13,263 bases of DNA, from assembly GCA_003650255.1 (NCBI GenBank), contig QMOP01000013.1, positions 1-13,263 on the forward strand, given 5' to 3'. A program made the translations under genes and the position numbers. Source of the stretch: Caldisericota bacterium. GTDB taxonomy: Bacteria > CG03 > B21-G15. Shown piece after piece: positions 7,873 through 13,263 of the stretch (the stretch's first letter is position 1; each line of letters opens with the position of its first letter). The notes under the pieces were generated by a model that saw nothing but the letters and a program-made list of their open reading frames with translations, did no database searches and had not been told where the DNA came from.

Positions 7873-7906
7873 TTATAAATATAAAAACAAAAATCTCACT
7901 TGTCAA
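7871..7906 (-). promoter_or_regulatory. Sigma70-type promoter of the efflux operon
   Basis: On the minus strand a perfect -35 TTGACA (7906-7901) is followed by 17 bases and a -10 TATATT (7883-7878). Transcription would start near 7871, about 60 bases before the TetR ATG and at the edge of the palindromes. A TATAAT also occurs at 7877-7872, but 23 bases from the -35 is too far. The 274-base gap 7810-8083 otherwise holds no open frame, RNA gene or clear terminator that I can support. Confidence 0.75.
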
Positions 7907-8083
7907 GAAAAAAATTTGGAAAACCACCTTCCTTTATTGACACACTTTTTGTCTTGGAAAAATACATAACACATTTGGGGTTATTACAGTGTCTTAAACC
8001 GAAAATCTATTGATGCTTCACCAAAAATAAAATTAAAACAAGTTCCTCTTCCTCTATCCTCTTACAATTTCTCCTTCCCTGTT

Positions 8084-9490
8084 TTAATAGAGTATCTCTG
8101 CCTCCTTTTCAATTATTTTTATCTTTACATCAATCTCTTCTGTAATTCGTTTCCTCTTCCAGAAGCCAGTTAGAAAAAGAATTAAAGCAGTAATTCCTCC
8201 GATTAAATTGCTGATAGCAAATGAATACCAGACGCCTTTTTCTTTCAGTGGAGAATGGAGTGAAAGAAGCCAAGCAATTGTAATTCTTAATATTATGAAT
8301 GTAAAAAGTGTAAGGAACATCGCCTGCTTTGTGTTTCCTGACCCCCTAAAAGTTCCATTAAATACAATCTGCAATCCCATAAATCCAAGAGTAAAGGAAA
8401 CAATTTTAATAAATTCCGCTCCAGTATTTATAACTGCTAAATCTTCTGGTATAAAAAAGGAGATTAATTCTTTTGAAAATATAAAAAATACTGCTCCAAG
8501 AAGAAGCATAAAGATAAATGTAAGTAATGATGATATAATGGAAATCTTTTCTGCCCTGCGTAATTTTTCTGCTCCCATATTCTGTCCGACAAGAGCAGTT
8601 GTTGCCATAGCAACTCCAACTGCAGGTATAGTTATAAATCCAAATATCCTCATCACTATTCCATAAGATGCAACTACTGTTTCTCCAAATTTACCAACTA
8701 TAAAAATAAGTAGTGAAAAACTGAATGCTCTTATTGAGTGTTCCAGAGCAGGTGGCACACCAAGAGATAAAATTTTCTTTATAAGAGAAATATCCGGTTT
8801 TAGATATTTGAAATTTATTCTTATTCCATATATTCCTTTAAGTAATACATAAAACAATATCAGAGTTGCTATTCCCTGAGATAAAACAGTAACATAGGCA
8901 GCACCTTTTACTCCCATCGGTGGAAAGATATTACCCCATCCAAGTATGAATATTGGGTCAAGAAAGAAATTAAGTAGGACTGTTGAAAAAACAACAAACA
9001 TGGGCAATATAACCACCCCTATTCCTCTCAGTAAAGATTGAAATACAAAAAAACCAAAAATAAAAATAACTCCTGCAAAACATATTTTTAAATATGATAT
9101 TGCTCCTGTTAGAACTTCTCCTTTTGCTCCAGCAGATTTTATTACAGATGGAGAAAGAAAAATGCCAATCAAAGAAACAATAATTCCAAATATTACCACA
9201 AGTAAGACAATCTGAGTTGCTACGTAATCCACTTTTTTACTTTCACCCTTACCAAAAAATTGAGAGACAAGTATGGTCCCTGCAACTGTAATTCCTGCTC
9301 CAAGAGAAATAAAGAGGAAAAGGATTGGAAAACTAAAAGAGATTGAAGCAACTGCTTCTCTTGAAAATCTTCCAAGCCAGAAAGCATCTATGAGATTGTA
9401 AACTGTTTGAAGAAGATTTGAAATAACTACAGGTATTGATAAACTCAATATTGCTGAGATTATGGAGCCTTCTGTAAATTTTTTTGTCAT
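8084..9490 (-). CDS. MATE-family efflux transporter (MOP superfamily)
   Basis: This 468-residue integral membrane protein has about 12 hydrophobic segments in two halves of six, as in NorM/DinF-type antiporters. The N-terminal half carries the family pattern IPVVISNLLQTVYNLIDAFWLGR (about residues 19-41), followed by GAGITVAGTILVSQFFGKGE. The second half repeats it with LGVPPALEHSIRAFSF and AVGVAMATTALVGQNMGAEK. The tail is charged and cytoplasmic. Such proteins exchange organic cations or other substrates for sodium or protons. The ATG overlaps the stop of the DIP biosynthesis gene as ATGA and has only a weak AGAG ribosome site, so translation is probably coupled to that gene. This makes a link to inositol-phosphate solutes possible but unproven. 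Generic drug export is the alternative. Confidence 0.92.
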   Translation of the reverse strand: MTKKFTEGSIISAILSLSIPVVISNLLQTVYNLIDAFWLGRFSREAVASISFSFPILFLFISLGAGITVAGTILVSQFFGKGESKKVDYVATQIVLLVVIFGIIVSLIGIFLSPSVIKSAGAKGEVLTGAISYLKICFAGVIFIFGFFVFQSLLRGIGVVILPMFVVFSTVLLNFFLDPIFILGWGNIFPPMGVKGAAYVTVLSQGIATLILFYVLLKGIYGIRINFKYLKPDISLIKKILSLGVPPALEHSIRAFSFSLLIFIVGKFGETVVASYGIVMRIFGFITIPAVGVAMATTALVGQNMGAEKLRRAEKISIISSLLTFIFMLLLGAVFFIFSKELISFFIPEDLAVINTGAEFIKIVSFTLGFMGLQIVFNGTFRGSGNTKQAMFLTLFTFIILRITIAWLLSLHSPLKEKGVWYSFAISNLIGGITALILFLTGFWKRKRITEEIDVKIKIIEKEAEILY

Positions 9491-10806
9491 ATCTCTTTTT
9501 TCAAAAAGAAAATTCTTTTTACTGAAATGAAGTTTGTAATTATTGCAAGAATGAGTAAAAGAAGTTTAAGTTTGTTTAAGATTGATCCTATCATTATAAG
9601 AAAAATTCTTATATCCCTTCCAAATCTAATTCCTTTAATCCCTTTTTTCTCAATAATTTGGTCAAGGCGAACTGCTGTATAACTATTCATAAAACTTCCG
9701 AACATAGCAAAATATCCGATTAAAAATGTGGAAATTGAAAATTCTCCCTTGTAAATTGAATAACCAATTGTAATTCCAAGAATAAGAAAAAAATCAGAGT
9801 ATCTGTCAAGAACAGAGTCAAGCCATGCTCCAAAATCAGTTTTCTTAAATTTAAGACGTGCTATCTCTCCATCACAACCATCTACTATTGAAGAAAATTG
9901 TGCAATAATTCCTGCAATTAAAAAATAGAATTTATTTCCTTTAAGAAAAAGGATACTTGAAAGAATTGAGATTATAAAACTTATAACTGTCATAAGATTT
10001 GGACTTATTGGTAAATTTACCAATAGTTCTGTTATCTTTGTTGAGATAGGTCTGTTTATGTATCTTGAAATCGGTCCATCTGTTTCTTTGAAAAGATTCT
10101 TTAAAAGAAGTTTCTTTGCTGTTTTAAGTTCCTTTTCTGTATCAATATCAATCCAGAATTTTCCTTCAAAATCAATCGCTTTCAATTTATTCCTTATAGC
10201 AATCTCTTTCATCATTCCTGAAAGTGTATCCTCACCCTTACTTAATGCCTCTTCAAAGTATTTAAATGCAGTATCCCTTACAATAAAAATTCCACAGTCA
10301 ATTCCATTATAATTTTCTATTTTCTTGCCTATATCAACAACCATACCATCCTTTACAAGAACCTTTGTAGCATCACCTAAATCAATAAAATTAGGATAAT
10401 TTCTATCAACAACAATACCTATTTCAAAATCTCCAAGTTCAAAGTTAGAAACTCTTTTGATTGCTTCCTCATCAAATATATGGTCTGACATCAAAAGAAG
10501 AAATTTTTCTTTTAAATAATTTTTTGCTTTTAAAAGTGAAATTCCATTTCCCCTTTGAAATTCATCATTCTCTATATAATTTATCCTCAATCCATATCTT
10601 CTTCCATCTCCAAAAAACTCAACTATTTTCTCCTTCTTATATCCAACAACAATAAAAACTTCACTTATTCCTGCTTCCTTAAGTGAAAGTATTACTCTTT
10701 CAATTAAAGTTAATCCAAGTAATTTAATAAGGGGCTTTGGCTTTTCTTTACTGATACACTTTATTCTTTCACCTTTTCCAGCAGCAATTATAAGGGCTTT
10801 TTCCAA
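9487..10806 (-). CDS. Bifunctional CTP:inositol-1-phosphate cytidylyltransferase / di-myo-inositol-phosphate-phosphate synthase (IPCT/DIPPS)
   Basis: This is a two-domain fusion of 439 residues. Residues 1-235 are a nucleotidyltransferase with AAGKGER (8-14), EKPKP (21-25) and a metal-binding aspartate at D108 (MSDHIF). It should make CDP-inositol from CTP and inositol-1-phosphate. Residues 240-439 are a membrane CDP-alcohol phosphotransferase with several hydrophobic helices. Its full signature is present: D312-G313-x2-A316-R317-x8-G326-x3-D330-x3-D334. It should join CDP-inositol to inositol-1-phosphate, giving di-myo-inositol-phosphate phosphate, which a phosphatase not seen here converts to DIP. 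The same fusion follows inositol-1-phosphate synthase in Thermotoga maritima. The start is TTG directly after the TAG of the upstream gene, with only a weak GAGAGAGA ribosome site, so coupling is likely. A phosphatidylinositol-type lipid synthase is less likely, because the cytidylyltransferase is fused. Confidence 0.9.
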   Translation of the reverse strand: MEKALIIAAGKGERIKCISKEKPKPLIKLLGLTLIERVILSLKEAGISEVFIVVGYKKEKIVEFFGDGRRYGLRINYIENDEFQRGNGISLLKAKNYLKEKFLLLMSDHIFDEEAIKRVSNFELGDFEIGIVVDRNYPNFIDLGDATKVLVKDGMVVDIGKKIENYNGIDCGIFIVRDTAFKYFEEALSKGEDTLSGMMKEIAIRNKLKAIDFEGKFWIDIDTEKELKTAKKLLLKNLFKETDGPISRYINRPISTKITELLVNLPISPNLMTVISFIISILSSILFLKGNKFYFLIAGIIAQFSSIVDGCDGEIARLKFKKTDFGAWLDSVLDRYSDFFLILGITIGYSIYKGEFSISTFLIGYFAMFGSFMNSYTAVRLDQIIEKKGIKGIRFGRDIRIFLIMIGSILNKLKLLLLILAIITNFISVKRIFFLKKEI

Positions 10807-11901
10807 CTATCTCTCTCTTTTACCCTGTATAAACTCCTCAACCATCTGTCTTGCAATGTTATCAGGATACTGATCTGGAGGATGTTTCATTGTATAAGCA
10901 GAAATTGAAATAAGTGGCCCACTTATTCCTCTTTCAAGGGCAAGTTTACAACATCTTATTGCATCAATTGCACATCCTGCTGAATTTGGAGAATCCTCTA
11001 CCGAAAGACGAAGTTCAAGATTTATTGGAATATCTCCAAATATTCTTCCTTCCATCCTCAAAAAGCAAATCTTATTATCCTTTAACCATGGAATATAATC
11101 AGCAGGTCCTATGTGTATGTTTCTTTCTTCAAGTGGTTCAGGAAGTATTGACTGAACTGCAGATGTCTTTGAAATCCTTTTTGATTTTAAGCGATCTCTT
11201 GCAAGCATGTTAAGAAAATCAGTATTTCCTCCTGTGTTCATCTGATATGTCCTATCAAGTTTTACACCTCTATCAGCAAAAAGTTTGGCAAGGGTTCTGT
11301 GAGTTATTGTTGCACCAATCTGCGCTTTTATGTCATCTCCAACAATTGGAAGCCCTTTTTCCTTAAACTTCTTTGCCCACATTGGATCTGAAGCAATAAA
11401 GACAGGCATACAGTTTATAAAAGCACATCCTGCTTCAAGTGCACATTCTGCGTAGTATCTTGAAGCATCCTCAGAACCAACAGGAAGGTAATTAAGAACT
11501 ATCTCCGCCCTACTTTCTTTTAAAATCTTAACAATATCTGCTTCTGGTTCATCAGAGATAACAAATGTCTCCTCCTCTGGATACTCCTTCATATGAGGTG
11601 CTACTCCATCCATTACCTGTCCCATTACAACTTTCACACCTGTTTTTGGAATATCTGGCATAAATACCTTTGTATTATTTGGCTTTGCAAAAATTGCCTC
11701 TGATAAATCTTTTCCAACCTTTCTCTTATCAATATCAACTGCAGCAACAACTTCAATATCACCAGGAGTATACCCACCAATCTCCCAGTGCATAAGTCCA
11801 ATTGCATCCTCTGGCTTTTTCTCTCTGTAATAGTAAATACCCTGAACAAGAGAACTTGCGCAGTTTCCAACACCAATAATCGCAATTCTTATCCTCTCCA
11901 T
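10807..11901 (-). CDS. ino1: myo-Inositol-1-phosphate synthase (bacterial type)
   Basis: This cytosolic NAD-dependent enzyme converts glucose-6-phosphate to L-myo-inositol-1-phosphate, the first step toward DIP. The protein has 364 residues, close to the short bacterial/archaeal form and much shorter than the eukaryotic one. The Rossmann start is IAIIGVGNCASSLVQG (NAD loop at residues 10-17). Catalytic-domain landmarks include GDDIKAQIGAT (188-198, with the conserved Lys192), MNTGGNTDF (221-229) and RLSVEDSPNSAG (298-309). I chose the ATG at 11901, not a GTG six bases earlier, because AGGAGG lies five bases before the ATG and the GTG falls inside that site. The stop codon abuts the TTG of the DIP enzyme gene. 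Its product is the substrate of both domains of that enzyme, which explains the operon. Confidence 0.95.
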   Translation of the reverse strand: MERIRIAIIGVGNCASSLVQGIYYYREKKPEDAIGLMHWEIGGYTPGDIEVVAAVDIDKRKVGKDLSEAIFAKPNNTKVFMPDIPKTGVKVVMGQVMDGVAPHMKEYPEEETFVISDEPEADIVKILKESRAEIVLNYLPVGSEDASRYYAECALEAGCAFINCMPVFIASDPMWAKKFKEKGLPIVGDDIKAQIGATITHRTLAKLFADRGVKLDRTYQMNTGGNTDFLNMLARDRLKSKRISKTSAVQSILPEPLEERNIHIGPADYIPWLKDNKICFLRMEGRIFGDIPINLELRLSVEDSPNSAGCAIDAIRCCKLALERGISGPLISISAYTMKHPPDQYPDNIARQMVEEFIQGKRER

Positions 11902-11915
11902 AACCACCTCCTGTT

Positions 11916-11931
11916 AAAAACTTTCGTTTTT
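11916..11931 (-). other. Small leader hairpin with GAAA loop before ino1
   Basis: The leader RNA can form a 6-bp stem AAAAAC / GUUUUU closed by a GAAA (GNRA) tetraloop. It ends three bases before the AGGAGG ribosome site of the inositol-1-phosphate synthase gene. Five of the six pairs are A-U, so it would be weak, especially at high temperature. A function is not shown by the sequence. Confidence 0.35.
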
Positions 11932-11967
11932 TTGAATTTTTGCGATTAAAGTGTTAGAAACCTATAT

Positions 11968-11995
11968 ATTTTACAATTTTAAATCAACTTGTCAA
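11968..11995 (-). promoter_or_regulatory. Predicted promoter of the inositol/DIP operon
   Basis: On the minus strand TTGACA (11995-11990) is followed by 16 bases and TAAAAT (11973-11968), one mismatch from the consensus. Transcription would begin near 11961, giving a leader of about 60 bases before the synthase ATG. The -35 lies within TCTTGACAAGT, the same 11 bases as at the efflux promoter, and overlaps an inverted repeat TTGTC-AA-GACAA (11989-12000). Confidence 0.65.
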
Positions 11996-12023
11996 GACAA
12001 ATTTCTTCTTTAGTTTATTCTAA

Positions 12024-12046
12024 ATAGAGCAGGAAATCTCTATAAT
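12024..12046 (+). promoter_or_regulatory. Promoter -10 and candidate operator of the XRE gene
   Basis: A perfect TATAAT lies at 12041-12046, only six bases before the ATG at 12053. The best -35 at 17-bp spacing (TTCTAA, 12018-12023) is poor. An inverted repeat ATAGAG-N8-CTCTAT (12024-12043) overlaps the -10, and a second, TTTAG-N6-CTAAA, lies at 12009-12024. Either could be an autoregulatory site for the XRE protein. Arms this short could arise by chance in AT-rich DNA. Confidence 0.45.
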
Positions 12047-12052
12047 AGGTAA

Positions 12053-12406
12053 ATGAGAAATAGAAGAGGAAATGTGGAGGATATTTTAAAAATTCTCGGA
12101 AAAAGAATAAGGGAGGAAAGAAAAAGGAGGGGACTAACTCAGGAGGAACTTGCTGAAAAAGCAGGAATAAGCAATAACTTTATAAGTTACATTGAAAGTG
12201 GAAAAAAATCATCAAGTATTAAGGTGGTAAAAAGAATAGCAGATGCTCTTGGAATACATATATCTGAATTATTTAAAGATGTTCCTGCTCACTGCAAAAA
12301 GATTGATTACACAGTGAAAAAGTTCGCTTATCTTATAAGGGATAAAAATCCAAAAACAAAAAGGTTAATTCTTAAATTATGTGAAACTGTTATAAAAGAA
12401 AACTGA
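12053..12406 (+). CDS. XRE-family helix-turn-helix transcriptional regulator
   Basis: This small DNA-binding protein has 117 residues from the first ATG. Residues about 15-75 form a Cro/C1-type HTH: LGKRIREERKRRGLTQEELA, then GISNNFISYIESGKKSSSI and VVKRIADALGI. A 40-residue basic helical tail follows, with no recognised sensor domain. The start is uncertain. The ATG at 12053 has no ribosome site and coincides with the expected transcription start, so it would be leaderless. A GTG at 12074 has AGAGG four bases upstream and would give 110 residues, still with the whole HTH. It is the only plus-strand gene, divergent from the inositol/DIP operon, so it may regulate that operon and itself. It ends 25 bases from the convergent transglutaminase-like gene. 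The family is certain; the target is inferred. Confidence 0.9.
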   Translation: MRNRRGNVEDILKILGKRIREERKRRGLTQEELAEKAGISNNFISYIESGKKSSSIKVVKRIADALGIHISELFKDVPAHCKKIDYTVKKFAYLIRDKNPKTKRLILKLCETVIKEN

Positions 12407-12431
12407 ATTTTTAGATAGAAGTAATCACTTT

Positions 12432-13263
12432 TTAAGGAGGAGAAAAATCCATACTAAGTCTCCCAGCAAGAAGCTTTTGTCCAGATTTATTATCTATTCT
12501 TGCAAAAATCCTGTTAATTCCCTTTTTCAATTTTATCTCAAAACTATCATCGGAAACCTTTCTCCATCTGCTTTTATCAATTTTGACCTCTATATCATAA
12601 GGTGGAATAATAAAAGACCTCTCTATTTTTAATATCAGGTAAAATTGCTCTTTCCCTAAAAGGTATTTCCTTTTTATCAACTGATATGGAATTATATTTA
12701 TATGATTTACTGGAAACTCAAGGTCATTTTTATCATCTGTAATCAGTGGAAATCTTTTAAGAGGGCATGCATTTTTATCAAAATATAAAACAGAAAATTG
12801 AGGATGAAATATCCAGGAATTCTCCTGTTCTAAATAATCATTCCGAAAACAGTAAACAAGATTTCTAAACATCCTATAATAACTCTCCTTATCTTTAATT
12901 TCTCCAATAATTTTGATTTTTTGCTTATTAAATATTCTATCACGCAATTCTATTGCAGAAAGAGGAACTCCTTTTTGGTCCTGAAAATAAGATCTATTCA
13001 AAACATCAATAAAAACCCATTTTTTAAAGTCATTTGACCATGCTTCACTCACAGCATGAACTCCTTCCCCCTGACAATTAAAAAGACCAAGATAACGTGC
13101 TGGAATACCAAGAGCATTTGCTGATTGAACAAAGAGAAGGACATATTGCACACAGTACATCCTCTCACCATTTCTGGCTTTGTTCAAAATGTCTAATGCA
13201 TCCCAGGAATAAGGAATCTGTGGTTCTCCTGGTTCCCAGCAAGAGCGCACCCACTCCATTAAA
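12432..13263 (-). CDS. Transglutaminase-like protein, N-terminus beyond the window edge
   Basis: The frame stays open to the right edge (the codon before the first ATG at 13259 is Leu), and the visible part begins inside a transglutaminase-like core, so the gene almost certainly continues outside. Counting from that ATG, the papain-like triad is visible: C36 in RMYCVQYVLLFVQSANALGIPARY, H68 in GEGVHAVSEAW and D85 in KWVFIDV. The preceding WVRSCWEPGEP and SWDALDIL also fit bacterial proteins of this family. Residues about 190-275 look like a beta-sandwich module (IEVKIDKSRWRKV ... GINRIFARID). The family usually includes exported proteins acting as proteases or amidases rather than true cross-linkers. 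The signal peptide, if any, lies out of view. The gene is convergent with the XRE regulator. The substrate is unknown. Confidence 0.82.
   Translation of the reverse strand, partial: LMEWVRSCWEPGEPQIPYSWDALDILNKARNGERMYCVQYVLLFVQSANALGIPARYLGLFNCQGEGVHAVSEAWSNDFKKWVFIDVLNRSYFQDQKGVPLSAIELRDRIFNKQKIKIIGEIKDKESYYRMFRNLVYCFRNDYLEQENSWIFHPQFSVLYFDKNACPLKRFPLITDDKNDLEFPVNHINIIPYQLIKRKYLLGKEQFYLILKIERSFIIPPYDIEVKIDKSRWRKVSDDSFEIKLKKGINRIFARIDNKSGQKLLAGRLSMDFSPP

Noticed and set aside
7937..7965. A plus-strand TTGACA that might be a promoter
   Set aside because: No acceptable -10 follows at 16-18 bases, and only the antisense side of the MATE gene lies downstream.
7976..8083. A terminator or small gene after the MATE gene
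   Set aside because: No stable hairpin with a T-run and no start codon with a usable frame were found; GGTT...AACC at 7979-8000 pairs too poorly. Read-through into the efflux operon therefore remains possible.
8208..8666. A 152-codon open frame on the plus strand
   Set aside because: It is antisense to the MATE gene, with no recognisable protein pattern; a shadow frame.
12415..12433. A possible terminator between the convergent XRE and transglutaminase-like genes (AAGT-AATC-ACTT followed by T residues)
   Set aside because: The stem has only four weak base pairs, too little to support an intrinsic terminator.

Overview
The window looks like AT-rich chromosomal DNA from a thermophilic, double-membraned bacterium. 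Two features support this. A myo-inositol-1-phosphate synthase is followed directly by a fused CTP:inositol-1-phosphate cytidylyltransferase / CDP-inositol transferase, the pair that makes the heat-associated solute di-myo-inositol phosphate (DIP) in Thermotoga, Aquifex, Rubrobacter and Archaeoglobus. A tripartite RND pump with a TolC-type outer-membrane factor and a lipoprotein adaptor requires two membranes. The coding strands are purine-rich, genes are packed with ATGA/TTGA overlaps, and TTG starts are used. I cannot name the phylum; an uncultured thermophilic lineage is a guess.

Layout. Positions 1-7809 (minus strand) hold a tightly spaced run read from high to low coordinates: TetR regulator, TolC-like outer-membrane factor, RND adaptor lipoprotein, RND pump, ArsA/Get3-family ATPase, a 70-residue protein, and a radical SAM protein cut by the left edge. 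A sigma70-type promoter (TTGACA, 17 bp, TATATT) with two interlocking palindromes over the start site lies just upstream of the TetR gene. Positions 8084-11901 (minus strand) hold a three-gene operon: inositol-1-phosphate synthase, the DIP bifunctional enzyme, and a MATE transporter joined to it by an ATGA overlap. A small XRE-type regulator (12053-12406, plus strand) is divergent from this operon and shares a 151-bp promoter region with it. A transglutaminase-like protein (from 12432, minus strand) runs off the right edge.

How the genes may work together. The left operon is a self-repressed efflux system with three extra genes not normally part of RND operons (ArsA-like ATPase, small protein, radical SAM enzyme). 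Its adaptor lacks the helical hairpin that usually meets TolC. The right operon makes an inositol-based solute and may couple that to a transporter, with the divergent XRE protein as a candidate regulator. No rRNA, tRNA, CRISPR array, insertion sequence or convincing intrinsic terminator was seen.
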